DNA of 56,882 bases from Kitasatospora sp. GP82 (GCF_029892105.1 NZ_JARZAJ010000041.1:1-56882), one strand, 5' to 3'. Counted from the stretch's first letter, positions 8,032 to 16,493 are shown. Translations and numbers: made by a program. Notes: generated by a model not told the origin, from the letters alone.

Positions 8032-8583
8032 ATGACCGATCTGCAAGGCTCGAAGGTGGCCTTTCTGGTCGCACCCGAAGGTGTGGAGCAGCAGGAGTTG
8101 GCCGCGCCCTGGGAGGTGGTGACCCAGGCGGGCGCGACGGCCCGGCTGATTTTGACCGAGCCCGGCACGGCCCAGGCCTTCCGCCACTTGGACCGAAGCG
8201 ACACCTTCCCGGTGGACGCGGTGGCCGGGGAGGTGTCGGCCGGCGATTTCGATGCCCTGGTCCTGCCTGGCGGGGTCGCCAATCCCGACCTCCTGCGCGT
8301 GAACTCCGAGGCCGTCGACTTCGTCCGGTCCTTCTTCGCCGCAGGGAAGCCCGTCGCCGTGATCTGCCACGGCCCCTGGACGCTCATCGAAGCCGGAGTG
8401 CTGAGCGGCCGGACGCTGACCTCCTGGCCCAGCCTGCGCACCGACCTGCTCAACGCCGGCGCGGCCTGGGTCGACCAGGAGGTCCATGTGTGTACGCAGG
8501 GACCGAACGTCCTCATCTCCAGCCGGAAGCCGGACGATCTGCCAGCCTTCGGCAAGACGCTGATCGAGCACCTCGGCTCGTAG
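8032..8583 (+). CDS. DJ-1/PfpI family protein (type 1 glutamine amidotransferase-like)
   Basis: A 183-residue DJ-1/PfpI fold: KVAFLVAPEGVEQQELAAPW, DFDALVLPGGVANPDLLR, then the nucleophile elbow AVICHGPWTLIEAG with the catalytic Cys followed by His. The tail includes LTSWPSLRTDLLNAGAAWVD and a conserved VCTQGPNVLISSRKPDDLPA. AGGTGA lies 5 bases before the ATG at 8032; a GTG at 8023 is also in frame. Members are stress-related deglycases, chaperones or proteases. The position just before a stress sigma gene fits, but the reaction is not determinable here. Confidence 0.9.
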   Translation: MTDLQGSKVAFLVAPEGVEQQELAAPWEVVTQAGATARLILTEPGTAQAFRHLDRSDTFPVDAVAGEVSAGDFDALVLPGGVANPDLLRVNSEAVDFVRSFFAAGKPVAVICHGPWTLIEAGVLSGRTLTSWPSLRTDLLNAGAAWVDQEVHVCTQGPNVLISSRKPDDLPAFGKTLIEHLGS

Positions 8584-8743
8584 CGGCTGACCGCCGCCGC
8601 AGGGCGACGTCGCGGTGTGGTGAGAGGTACCCGGCGTGCATGTCTGCGGCCCGGCCTCACTACTCGCGCGGCGAAGGCCTCGCGCTGGGCGAAGCGCGTG
8701 GGCAGGGTCGAAATGGCGATGGGGTACCAGGAAGGAACGCTCA

Positions 8744-9649
8744 ATGTCCATGCCGAGAACGGTGGCGCCGGAGAACGAGCCGAGGACAGGCACCGATTCA
8801 GGCTTCTCCCCCCGCCGGCACGGGTTGCCGGAGATCGCCGATCCACTGGCCGTCAGCACCGCCGAGGCGAGGGAGCTGTCGCGCGTCCTCCTGCTCCGCC
8901 TGCGGCAGACGGAGCAGGGCACCGAGTTGCATTCCTATGTGCGTGGGACGCTGATCGAACTCAACGTCTCTCTGGTCAAGTTCGCGGCCAGGCGCTTCCG
9001 CAGCAGCCACGAATCGATGGACGACATCATCCAGACCGGCACCGTGGGTCTCATCAAGGCCATCGACCGCTTCGACCCGGACCGTGGAGTGGAGTTCACC
9101 ACGTTCGCCCTACCGACGATCATCGGCGAGATCCGCCGGTTCTTCCGCGACTCGACCTGGGCGGTGCACGTGCCCAGACGGCTTCAGGAGGCCCGGCTCG
9201 CTGTCGTCAAGGGCTCGGACGAACTGGAGCAGGACCTCGGTCGGGCGCCCAGCACACAGGAACTCGCCGAATACGTCGCGCTGCCACACGACGAGGTGGT
9301 CGAAGCGCTCGAAGCCGCCACCGCGCGCACCGCGACCTCCCTGGACGCGCCGCTGGACGACGGGGACGCGGACAGCACCCGGGAGTGCCGCTTGGGCTGC
9401 TGCGACCCGGCGCTCGCCCTGGTGGAGGACGTACAGTCCCTGAAACCGCTGATAGCCGCACTGTCTGAGCGGGAGCGCACGATACTGGCCCTGCGGTTCA
9501 CCCAGGACCTCACCCAAGCCGAGATCGGGCAGCGCCTCGGGATCTCCCAGATGCACGTCTCCCGGCTGCTCGCTTACAGCTTCCAGGTCCTGCGCGCGGG
9601 CTTGGCCGGTGGTCAGGACGCCGGGAGCGAATCCGCGCACGCCGGGTGA
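8744..9649 (+). CDS. RNA polymerase sigma factor, SigB/SigF/SigG type
   Basis: A 301-residue product from the ATG at 8744 (GGAAGGA upstream); longer in-frame starts add sequence with no support. Region 2 reads LVKFAARRFRSSHESMDDII, QTGTVGLIKAIDRFDPDRGV and EFTTFALPTIIGEIRRFFRD. Region 3 contains ELEQDLGRAPSTQELAEYVA. Region 4 has the helix-turn-helix LTQAEIGQRLGISQMHVSRL. This is the SigB/SigF/SigG general-stress class, normally controlled by RsbW-like anti-sigma factors and STAS antagonists, both present within 4 kb. It probably drives local stress genes, but I could not assign promoters reliably. Confidence 0.92.
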   Translation: MSMPRTVAPENEPRTGTDSGFSPRRHGLPEIADPLAVSTAEARELSRVLLLRLRQTEQGTELHSYVRGTLIELNVSLVKFAARRFRSSHESMDDIIQTGTVGLIKAIDRFDPDRGVEFTTFALPTIIGEIRRFFRDSTWAVHVPRRLQEARLAVVKGSDELEQDLGRAPSTQELAEYVALPHDEVVEALEAATARTATSLDAPLDDGDADSTRECRLGCCDPALALVEDVQSLKPLIAALSERERTILALRFTQDLTQAEIGQRLGISQMHVSRLLAYSFQVLRAGLAGGQDAGSESAHAG

Positions 9650-9718
9650 CGCGGGGCCGAGAGAAGTCGCGTGGGGACCCGGTCGCGGCACGGTGTCAGC
9701 AGCGGGACCACTAGCTAG

Positions 9719-9850
9719 TGCTGCACCGCGTTAGATCGTTGAGGGTGCGTTTGTCCAGGCAGTGGGGTCGTTGAGGTAGAGGCGGCACGCGCAGTCGAGG
9801 GCTTCTTCCGGTGATCCGGCGGGGTAGCCGCTGGGCAGGACGTTGTCCTG
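9719..9850 (-). pseudogene. Remnant of an unidentified gene fused to the hydrophobic-protein gene
   Basis: On the minus strand, in frame with the upstream hydrophobic-protein gene but after its stop, the sequence reads QDNVLPSGYPAGSPEEALDC, then ACRLYLNDPTAWTNAPSTI. The same frame before the stop reads LHTWGFAIYLASRDG. This looks like the C-terminus of a real protein interrupted by a stop (TAA at about 9851-9853). I recognise the style as a common streptomycete hypothetical but cannot name it. Confidence 0.35.
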
Positions 9851-10039
9851 TTAGCCGTCGCGGCTGGCGAGGTAGATGGCGAAGCCCCAGGTGTGCAGGA
9901 CCCCGCCGACCGAGGCCCCGCGGGCGACGAAGCCGAGCAGCCACAGCACCAGCACCGCGACCCACCACAGGACGTGGAGGGCGAAGCCCGCGCCCGCCAG
10001 GGCGATGATCACCAGAAGAACGAGCAGCAATGCGATCAT
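9851..10039 (-). CDS. Small hydrophobic membrane protein, C-terminus possibly replaced
   Basis: From the ATG at 10039 (GAGGAGA upstream) the product has 62 residues. Residues 1-40 form two closely spaced membrane helices, MIALLLVLLVIIALAGAGFA and VLWWVAVLVLWLLGFVARG. This is the pattern of the small streptomycete hydrophobic proteins found near CsbD and other stress genes. The usual Arg/Tyr-rich tail is missing. Instead the last ~20 residues belong in frame to a different remnant (HTWGFAIYLASRDG), suggesting a deletion fused two genes. Possibly still expressed; function unknown. Confidence 0.6.
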   Translation of the reverse strand: MIALLLVLLVIIALAGAGFALHVLWWVAVLVLWLLGFVARGASVGGVLHTWGFAIYLASRDG

Positions 10040-10263
10040 GAGTACCGTCTCCTCGCCGCTCGCGTCTGCCCGCGAACACATTCCCTACACGTCACGCGGC
10101 CGCTCAGGCCTGGGTGGTGAGAGCGGCAAGCATCGAGGTCATGTTGATCCGAGCGTGCTCATCGACCTGGAGGCGGTGGTTCGCGACGCAATCGGGCACC
10201 GCAGCGGCGCGAGTGAGCGGTGAGGCGAACTCGTTCTCAGGTAGGCGCCGTCCCGTGCCGGGT

Positions 10264-10911
10264 TCAGGGCCCAGGAGGGACAGCCACCTCCATGCCTCGG
10301 ACGGCGACGATCCGTGCCGTGCCGTCGGCCAGCCCGTAGTAGAGGCCCACGACAGCCGTACGACCAGCTGCGACCTGCTCGGCGAGCACCCTGGACCGGT
10401 CGAGCATCAGATCCACGGTGTGCTTTATGTGCGCCTCGATGAGCTCCTCGGGCCGCTCCAACCCGGCCGCGCGCGCCGCCAGCACGCTTGGGGTGACCCG
10501 CTCCACGACATCACGCACGTACCCCGCCGGTGGTAGCCCGTTCTCCAGCGCGGCGCTGGCCGCTCCCACCGCGCCGCAGGAGTCGTGACCGAGTACCACC
10601 ACCAACCGGCAGTCCAGGACGCTCACGCCGTACTCGATGCTGCCCAGCACTTCCGGCCCGATGACGTGGCCGGCAGTCCGCACGACGAACAGGTCGCCCA
10701 GCCCGCGGTCGAAGATGATCTCGGCAGCCAGGCGGGAGTCGGAGCACCCGAAGAGGACAGCGAAGGGGTTCTGAACGGGGGCGAGCGCGGCACGGCGTGC
10801 GGCATCCTGGTTCGGATGCTCCGGCGTGCCCGACACGAAGCGCTGATTGCCGCGCAGCAGTACGTCGAGCGCATCCCCGGGGGCGAGCAGATCAGAGCTG
10901 GACATGATCAC
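10264..10911 (-). CDS. Beta-carbonic anhydrase
   Basis: A 215-residue beta-class carbonic anhydrase that interconverts CO2 and bicarbonate. The zinc-binding signature is complete: FGCSDSRLAAEIIFDRGLGD gives the first Cys with the Asp-Arg pair, and VVLGHDSCGAVGAA gives the His and second Cys. The dimer/active-site segment LFVVRTAGHVIGPEVLGSIE is also typical. Length is normal, and the N-terminal LLRGNQRFVSGTPEHP matches family members. The start could be 10911 or 10905; neither has a strong ribosome-binding site. A free-standing gene among fragments, apparently intact. Confidence 0.93.
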   Translation of the reverse strand: MIMSSSDLLAPGDALDVLLRGNQRFVSGTPEHPNQDAARRAALAPVQNPFAVLFGCSDSRLAAEIIFDRGLGDLFVVRTAGHVIGPEVLGSIEYGVSVLDCRLVVVLGHDSCGAVGAASAALENGLPPAGYVRDVVERVTPSVLAARAAGLERPEELIEAHIKHTVDLMLDRSRVLAEQVAAGRTAVVGLYYGLADGTARIVAVRGMEVAVPPGP

Positions 10912-11182
10912 AGCTTAGGACCGGACTGCACCCCTTACGCCGACAGGTCCCCGGTCGGTGGGGAATCTGGTGAGCGAAACGGCGATCATGGGCTAACCCA
11001 CGGGCGGAGCCCGTGGCCAGGCCCAGACGTCGGTACAAGCGCCCGATTAGGTGCAGCCCCGGGCGCCCGCCGCCGCTGATGCGGACGTCCGCCGGTTTCA
11101 TCGCGGCGCCAGCGGTTAGCCGTGCTCATAGGCCGACCCGGTGCCCCGAGGTGCCAGGACCGCACAGTGGAGGAATTGGGTG

Positions 11183-11845
11183 ATGAAGGTTTCCGACTAT
11201 GTGCTCAAGCGCCTGCGCGACTGGGAGGTCGAGCACGTCTTCGCCTACCCCGGGGACGGCATCAACGGGCTGCTCGCCGCCTGGGGCCGCGCCGAGGACC
11301 GGCCGCGCTTCATCCAGGCGAGGCACGAGGAGATGGCCGCCTTCGAAGCAGTCGGCTACGCCAAGTTCTCCGGACGGACCGGGGTGTGCGCGGCCACCTC
11401 CGGACCGGGTGCGATCCACCTGCTCAACGGCCTGTACGACGCGAAACTCGACCACGTCCCGGTGGTCGCCATCGTCGGGCAGACCGACCGCAGCGCGATG
11501 GGCGGCTCCTACCAGCAGGAAGTCGACCTGCTGACTCTCTACAAGGACGTGGCCTCGGAGTTCTGCGAGATGGTCACCGTCCCCGCCCAGCTGCCCAACG
11601 TGCTGGACCGCGCCATGCGGGTGGCCGCCCCCGGCGCACAGCCACCGCGGTGATCATCCCGGCCGACGTGCAGGAACTCGACTACGAGCCGCCGGCGCAC
11701 GCCTTCAAGCAGGTCCCCTCCAGCCTCGGCGTCCCCTACTACGCCCCCGTCCCGGCCGAGGAGGATCTGGCCCGCGCGGCGAAGGTCCTCAATGCCGGCG
11801 AGAAGGTCGCGATGCTGATCGGGCAGGGCGCACGGCACGCCCGTG
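11183..11845 (+). pseudogene. Thiamine-pyrophosphate enzyme (PoxB-like), frameshifted and truncated
   Basis: GGAGG precedes the ATG at 11183. The frame begins VSDYVLKRLRDWEVEHVFAY, PGDGINGLLAAWGR, then ARHEEMAAFEAVGYAKFSGR with the cofactor-activating Glu, and CAATSGPGAIHLLNGLYDAK. It matches the N-terminal domain of pyruvate oxidase/dehydrogenase (PoxB)-like enzymes. Near 11640 one base is lost and the frame moves (AVIIPADVQELDYEPPAHAF, VLNAGEKVAMLIGQGA). It stops matching after about 11845, before the central and C-terminal cofactor domains of a ~590-residue enzyme. There it joins an FAD-oxidase fragment. Confidence 0.8.
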
Positions 11846-11849
11846 CCGA

Positions 11850-12312
11850 TCCAGTTCACAGGCGACACGAACGAGCAGGCCGACGCACAGGCGTACGAGC
11901 TGCTGCAGGCGCTGGGCCGCGACGAGGACGACCCGGCGGTGGCGCTCTCCGACGATCCGGCGCGGGAGCACGAGATGCTCAAGGCCCGGGAGGCGGGCCT
12001 GGGCGTGACCGCCCGGCCGCCGGACGGCTCCGAGACGTGGGAGGGCTGGGAGGACTCTGCGGTCGCCCCTGAGAAGCTCGGCGCCTACCTGCGTGACCTG
12101 GAGCGGCTCTTCGATCGGTACGGCTACCAACAGGCCTCTCTCTATGGGCACTTCGGGCAGGGCTGCGTGCACACGCGGATCCCGTTCGAGCTGCGCGAGG
12201 GCAAGGGCGTCGAGGCGTTCCGGGCGTTCCTCTTCGAAGCGGCCGACCTCGTCGCCTCCTACGGCGGATCGTTGTCGGGCGAGCACGGTGATGGACAGGC
12301 CCGCGGTGTCGG
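11850..12312 (+). pseudogene. FAD-linked oxidase (GlcD-type) internal fragment
   Basis: The frame reads IQFTGDTNEQADAQAYELLQ, then LKAREAGLGVTARPPDGSET, YLRDLERLFDRYGYQQASLY, GHFGQGCVHTRIPFELREGK and DLVASYGGSLSGEHGDGQAR. The YGHFGQGCVHTRI and SLSGEHGDGQ motifs are diagnostic of the C-terminal domain of glycolate/D-lactate-oxidase type flavoproteins. The N-terminal FAD-binding (PP-loop) domain and the Fe-S/C-terminal parts are missing. Both ends are abrupt junctions, with the PoxB-like fragment on the left and a GH15 scrap on the right. Confidence 0.75.
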
Positions 12313-12360
12313 GCGAGGTGCCGGCCGCGGAGGCGCTGCTGGTGCAACCGGGCCACCCGC

Positions 12361-12486
12361 GGCGCGCCCGGCCTGTACGCGGAGGAGTTCGACGTCGCCC
12401 AGCGCCAGCTGCGCGGGAACCTGCCCCAGGCGTTCGTTCACGCGCTCATACTCGAAGCCGCCTCCCGGCTCGCGCCGCCGCGCTGA
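12361..12486 (+). pseudogene. GH15 glycosyl hydrolase, C-terminal fragment
   Basis: Just before the stop at 12484-12486 one frame reads GLYAEEFDVAQRQLRGNLPQ then AFVHALILEAASRLAPPR. The pattern AEE-(D)-x(8)-GN(F/L)PQAF-H closes the catalytic barrel of GH15 enzymes, where the second Glu is the catalytic base. Only about 40 residues remain. It is on the opposite strand and 9 kb from the GH15 N-terminal fragment, so it need not come from the same gene. Identified by motif alone. Confidence 0.55.
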
Positions 12487-12843
12487 GCCCCCTGTGACGG
12501 TCCTGCCCGGTGCCCGCCGGGCGACGGTGCTCGAAACGGAGCCCGTGCGCGCACCATCAAGTCAGCGTCGGCCGGTGCATGCGACACCAGGTGTGGCGCG
12601 TCGGAAGGGTCGGTGAGGGTGCGATGGCGGCCGGATTGCACGGCCGGGCCGTCGGGGGCGGGCCGTGCGCTCCAAGGGCGACGGGGCCAGATGTCGGCTC
12701 GAAGGCCGCGAGTGCTGCGAGTGCTGCGAGTGCTGCGAGCACCAGTGTGTGGACATTTCCCTTGACGTGCTTCGTCCCGAGCCCGGACGCGGCGATGGGG
12801 CGGCGCCGCCCTGCTGGCAGCACCGCCCCGGGGTCCTGTCGCG
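12487..12843. other. Gap without a convincing gene
   Basis: Open frames here are short shadows with no recognisable domain or ribosome-binding site. The only notable structure is a 9-bp tandem repeat (12712-12738). Confidence 0.5.
12712..12738. repeat. 9-bp tandem repeat, three units
   Basis: GTGCTGCGA occurs three times without gaps (12712-12720, 12721-12729, 12730-12738) with degenerate half units on each side. It lies in the non-coding gap downstream of the SRPBCC gene. Confidence 0.85.
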
Positions 12844-13302
12844 TCAGCCGGGTGTGATCCGCCCCCGCCAGCCTCCGCTCTCCGTCCCGCGGTCTTCGAT
12901 GAAGGACTTGAAGCGCCGCAGGTCGCCCTTGACGCGTCGGTCGACCATGCCCATCACGTCCGCGGCCTTCTCGGTGACGCCTTCGGGTGCGAAGTCCATC
13001 GCGAGGCGGACGGTGGTGTGTTGGTCGTCCAGGCGCTCAAATGTCACCACGCCCATCTGCTGGACGTCGCCGCCCACAGTGCGCCAGGCGATCTTCTGGT
13101 CGGGCAGCTGGTCGACGATTTCAGTGTCGAACTCGCGGCTCACCCCGGCGACGCTGGTCTTCCAGTGGTTGTGCCGCTCGTCGAGCTGGGTGACCTCCTT
13201 GACGCCCTCCATGAAGCGGGGGAAGTCCTCGAACTGCGTCCACTGGTTGTAGGCGGTGTGCAGCGGCACCTCCACCTCGACGGATTCCTGCACGATGCTC
13301 AT
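12844..13302 (-). CDS. SRPBCC / polyketide cyclase-dehydrase-like protein
   Basis: GAAGGAGC precedes the ATG at 13302. The 152-residue product has the START-like SRPBCC pattern: VQESVEVEVPLHTAYNQWTQ, FEDFPRFMEGVKEVTQLDER, then VDQLPDQKIAWRTVGGDVQQ and GVVTFERLDDQHTTVRLAMD. It ends with a helix (RRVKGDLRRFKSFIEDR) that closes the ligand cavity. Family members bind hydrophobic ligands; this cyclase-like subgroup is common near streptomycete stress genes and its ligand is unknown. Intact length. Confidence 0.85.
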   Translation of the reverse strand: MSIVQESVEVEVPLHTAYNQWTQFEDFPRFMEGVKEVTQLDERHNHWKTSVAGVSREFDTEIVDQLPDQKIAWRTVGGDVQQMGVVTFERLDDQHTTVRLAMDFAPEGVTEKAADVMGMVDRRVKGDLRRFKSFIEDRGTESGGWRGRITPG

Positions 13303-13394
13303 GGGCTCGCTCCTTCGGTCGCACTGTTGTCGTTCCCGATCGTGCGTGTGCCCCGGTACTCCGGGAGCTAACGCCCTGACGCCAACAGCAAGGC

Positions 13395-13568
13395 CTACTG
13401 GGCTTCACAGGAATGCTTGAGGATCTTCTCGACGCGACTGTGGCCCTCGATCTCCTTGTCACGCAGCTGCTGACCCTGGCCGGTCATCGCCTGGATGCGG
13501 GCGAACATCTCCTCGACCTCGCCGTGGTCGGTCATCAGCTCATCGATCACGTCCCCGCCGTTCCCCAT
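13395..13568 (-). pseudogene. Hemerythrin-like (HHE) domain protein, N-terminal fragment
   Basis: A 57-codon frame starts at an ATG (13568) preceded by GAGAGGTGA and reads MGNGGDVIDELMTDHGEVEE, MFARIQAMTGQGQQLRDKEI, then HSRVEKILKHSCEAQ and stops. The start, with a conserved His in TDHGEVEEMF, is that of streptomycete hemerythrin HHE proteins, normally about 150-190 residues with several further His/Glu ligands (xHSxAEE). Those are gone, so it cannot form the di-iron site. Confidence 0.55.
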
Positions 13569-13991
13569 CACGTATCACCTCTCGTCCCGTCAGGGGCGGG
13601 TCGCTGCCGCCCGGCAGGGACTTACCCTCTCCCGGCACACCGCGGCCGCGCCCGACACGCCGGTCTCACCCGATCGGACCCGCCCGGCGTTGTGTCCCCG
13701 CCCCGGGCAGGCGACGTTCGACCAGGTGCAGGGGCCGCGGAGGCAGCGGTCTCGGGCTGCGGGCCTGTCCCGCACCCCTAGGCTCCGATCCGGGCGACAA
13801 CGCCGGTTTGCCTCACCGCCCAGCGGTCAGCCGCCCCATGCGGCCCACACCCGTGCGGGCGGCCATTGCCTGCAGGCACCGGCCCCAGGACGAAGAGCGC
13901 GGGATGACTACCGATCCCGCCCGAAGAGCACCTCCCACGCGCCCCTGGTCACCGAGACCGGGGTCAGACGTTCGCAGAGGAGCGGGATCCG
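13569..13991. other. Gap without a convincing gene
   Basis: No open frame shows a domain or a start with a ribosome-binding site. GGAGCGGGA at about 13979-13987 belongs to the luciferase-like pseudogene that follows. Confidence 0.45.
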
Positions 13992-14265
13992 ATGACCGAG
14001 TTCGGCTACTTCCTGTCGTCTGAGGAGTTCACCCCAGCCGAGCTGATCGACCAGGCCCGGCGGGCGCAGCAGGCGGGTTTCACCCGGCTGGCGATCCGAT
14101 CACTTCCATCCGTGGAACGACGCGCAGGGCAACAGCGCGTTCGTCTGGTCGATGATCGGCGCTCCGTCGCAGGCCGTCGCCTTGCCGGTCACCACGCTGG
14201 TGACCTGTCCGACGGTGCGGCTGCATCCGGCGGTCACCGCGCAGGCCGCCGCGAGCCGCCCCACC
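13992..14265 (+). pseudogene. Luciferase-like F420-dependent oxidoreductase, N-terminal fragment
   Basis: From the ATG at 13992 the frame reads TEFGYFLSSEEFTPAELIDQ, ARRAQQAGFTRLAI. After a one-base loss near 14093 it continues in another frame as DHFHPWNDAQGNSAFVWSMI, GAPSQAVALPVTTLVTCPTV, RLHPAVTAQAAA. This is the start of the LLM class, F420-type family (about 320 residues). Similarity ends near 14265, so three quarters of the barrel is missing. The next ~200 bases are unassigned. Confidence 0.75.
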
Positions 14266-14481
14266 GTCTCGCGCTCGGACGGCAGCTGGGTGGGTGGCGG
14301 GGTCGAGACAGGCGACGACGATGGAGGCGAGGGCCAGGTCCGCCACCTCCACCAGGCCCGCTGCTTCGATGGGTTCGGCGTGGAGGGTGAGGCGGGCGCG
14401 CTGGTCGGCGCCGAGGGAAGCCACACGGGACATCAGGGCGGCCCGCCCGCGCCCACCGCACAGCCTCCACGCCCGTTTGAG

Positions 14482-15308
14482 ACGGCCGATCGAGGAGCTC
14501 GGCCCGATCGACGTGTGGGTCAACGACGCGTTCGCCTCCGTCTTCGCCCGCTTCACCGAGATCACCCCCGAGGAGTTCCTGCGCGTCACCGAGGTCAGCT
14601 ACCTCGGCTACGTGTACGCCACCGGCGCGGCGCTGCGCCGCATGCTGCCCCGCGACGCGGGGGTGATCGTGCAGGTCGGCTCGGCGATCGCCTACCGCGG
14701 CATCCCGCTGCAGAGCGCCTACAGCGGCGCCAAGCACGGCCATCCAGGGCTGGCACGAGGCGCTGCGCTGCGAACTGCTCGCCTCCGGCACCAAGGTGCG
14801 TACCACGATGGTGCAGATGCCGGCCGTGAACACCCCGCAGTTCGACTGGGTCCGCTCCCGCCTGGCGGAGCGCGCGCAGCCGGTTCCGCCGATCTACCAG
14901 CCCGAGGTCGCCGCCCGCGCCGTGCTGTACGCGGCCGACCACCCCGGGCGGCGCGAGTACTGGGTCGGCGCCAGCACGGTGGCGACCCTGGTGGCGAACG
15001 CGGTCGTGCCGGGTCTGTTGGACCGTCACCTGGCCCGCACCGGCTTCGCTTCCCAGCAGACCGGTGAGCGACGGCGCCCGGGCGATCCGGACAACCTGTT
15101 CCACCCCGTGGATTCGTGGCAAGACTTCGGGGCGCACGGCCGGTTCGACGACCGGGCCCGCGCCCGAAGCCTCCAGCAGCAGACCGCCCACCGCGTCGGC
15201 GCCCTCACAGATGGCGCCAGGCGCGCGGTCGGACGGGTGAGAGCGGGTTTGCCCGGGGCTCGCGCCGGGTTCGTTTCACGGATGCGGGGACACACGCGCC
15301 CCGCGTAG
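14482..15308 (+). pseudogene. Short-chain dehydrogenase (SDR), copy 2, degraded
   Basis: Similarity starts in mid-protein at IEELGPIDVWVNDAFASVFA, so the Rossmann glycine motif is missing. It reads RFTEITPEEFLRVTEVSYLG, VIVQVGSAIAYRGIPLQSAY with the Y-x3-K region SAYSGAKHG, then shifts frame near 14737 (extra G in CACGGCCATCC). It resumes RTTMVQMPAVNTPQFDWVRS, VPPIYQPEVAARAVLYAADH and ends after FGAHGRFDDRARARSL. The C-terminal region to the stop at 15308 is Arg/Ala-rich. A paralogue of the fragment at 3.8-4.6 kb, damaged at different points. Confidence 0.75.
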
Positions 15309-15333
15309 TCACACGAGTAGGAGTCAGGTGACC

Positions 15334-15657
15334 ATGCCTCGCGGATCAACTCCCAAGCGGGAACGCCAGTACGAACACATCAAGGACAGTGCGCTGGAGC
15401 GCGGTGAGAGCGAGAAGCGCGCCAGGGAGATCGCCGCTCGCACAGTGAACAAGGAACGGGCCCGGCACGGGGAGTCGAAGACCGCCAGCCGCAGCTCAGT
15501 CAAGGACATATCCTCCTCCCGGCGCGGCGGCCTGCGCTCTCACAGCGGCTCCCAGGGCCCCACGAAGGAGCAGCTGTACAACGAGGCCAAGCAGCGCAAC
15601 ATCCACGGCCGCTCGAAGATGAACAAGAAGCAGCTCGAGAATGCCCTCGGCCGATAG
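15334..15657 (+). CDS. Rho-termination-factor-N-like small basic protein ('plasmid stabilization' type)
   Basis: About 107 residues, starting PRGSTPKRERQYEHIKDSAL, then REIAARTVNKERARHGES, and ending PTKEQLYNEAKQRNIHGRSK with MNKKQLENAL. The C-terminal segment is a SAP/Rho-N-like helix-extended-helix. Streptomycete homologues are often labelled plasmid stabilization proteins, but no toxin-antitoxin partner is visible here. AGGAG at 15319-15323 suits a GTG start at 15328 (4-base gap) as well as the ATG at 15334. Probably binds nucleic acid; role unknown. Confidence 0.8.
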   Translation: MPRGSTPKRERQYEHIKDSALERGESEKRAREIAARTVNKERARHGESKTASRSSVKDISSSRRGGLRSHSGSQGPTKEQLYNEAKQRNIHGRSKMNKKQLENALGR

Positions 15658-15670
15658 GGAGACTGTGATC

Positions 15671-15922
15671 ATGGGCACCGTTCCAGTGCCGCCCGACCCC
15701 GATGTCACCCCCGCACCGCCCCCCGTGCCCCCGTCACCCCCGGGCCCGCAGGAACCTGTCGAGCCACCCGGTCCGCCGGAACCGACCGAGCCTCCGAAGC
15801 CACCGGACCCACCGGCGCCGCCCGGCTCGCCCATCCCGCCACCCGAGCCGCCCACCCCGCCCCGCCCGGGCGAACCCGCCCCGCCAGAGCCGGGGCCTCG
15901 CCCACAGGAGCCGCCCGACTGA
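15671..15922 (+). CDS. Proline-rich hypothetical protein
   Basis: An 83-codon frame begins 13 bases after the preceding gene with GGGAGA upstream. After GTVPVPPDPDVT it is almost entirely Pro-Pro-(Glu/Gly) repeats, which should be extended and disordered. No membrane segment or signal peptide is seen. It could be real, given spacing and a ribosome-binding site, or an artefact of C-rich sequence. Confidence 0.4.
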   Translation: MGTVPVPPDPDVTPAPPPVPPSPPGPQEPVEPPGPPEPTEPPKPPDPPAPPGSPIPPPEPPTPPRPGEPAPPEPGPRPQEPPD

Positions 15923-16040
15923 ACGCAGGCCGCTCGGCGGCGCTGAGCCGTACGGGTGGCGCCCCGGTCACGCCACCCGCCATTCGCGCGGCGGCGGGCC
16001 GCCAGGTGGTCGAACAATGGCTTGGGCGACAGGAGGTCCG

Positions 16041-16493
16041 GTGCGCGCTGGGGTCGAGATCGTGGTGTGGTGCGCTGTGCTGCTGGCTCTGACGGTGGTG
16101 TCGATCAGCTCGGTGTCGCCCGTCGAGCTGGCGGTGGCCGGCGTCGCCTCGGTGGGCGGCGCAGTGGCGGCCCGGCGGATGCGCCTGGCCGCCGACGCCG
16201 GTTTCACAGGCGCCCGCCGCGCGGCAGGGGCGGTGCTGTCGCTGCCCCGCGCGGTCGTTCGCGGCCTGGCCGTCCTGGTGGCCGCCATGACACAGTGTCC
16301 CAACGCCGCGGTGGTGCGGCGCATCCGCCTGAAACCGGGGGCGGACGCGGGCTGGGCCGGCGCGCTGCTCGCCGCCTCCCCGGACACCTGCGTGATCGAC
16401 GTCCCGGGCAACGACGAGGTGGTGGTGCACGCCCTGCGGCCGGAGGCGGGACCGGTCGAAGAGGCTGTCGCCCGCCCGGGCAGGACGCAGTGA
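16041..16493 (+). CDS. MrpE/MnhE-like membrane protein (Na+/H+ antiporter subunit)
   Basis: GGAGG precedes the GTG at 16041 by 4 bases, giving 150 residues. Two hydrophobic segments (VEIVVWCAVLLALTVVSI; VELAVAGVASVGGAVAARRM) are followed by a cytoplasmic part RIRLKPGADAGWAGALLAAS, PDTCVIDVPGNDEVVVHALR. This resembles the MnhE pattern of a short targeting segment then ANS/TPG-x-(V/I)DV...VHxL. The stop overlaps the next start (GTGA), and that next gene resembles MrpF, which supports an antiporter accessory operon. No other Mrp subunits are visible, so function is doubtful. Confidence 0.55.
   Translation: MRAGVEIVVWCAVLLALTVVSISSVSPVELAVAGVASVGGAVAARRMRLAADAGFTGARRAAGAVLSLPRAVVRGLAVLVAAMTQCPNAAVVRRIRLKPGADAGWAGALLAASPDTCVIDVPGNDEVVVHALRPEAGPVEEAVARPGRTQ

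Noticed and set aside
12712..12738. Possible CRISPR-like repeat
   Set aside because: Units are 9 bp with no spacers; a simple tandem repeat. No CRISPR array or cas gene was seen in the window.
14270..14480. Minus-strand frame with SLGADQRARLTLHAEP and ADLALASIVVACLDPATHP
   Set aside because: It looks partly natural and may be another fragment, but I could not assign a family or start, so it is not listed as a gene.
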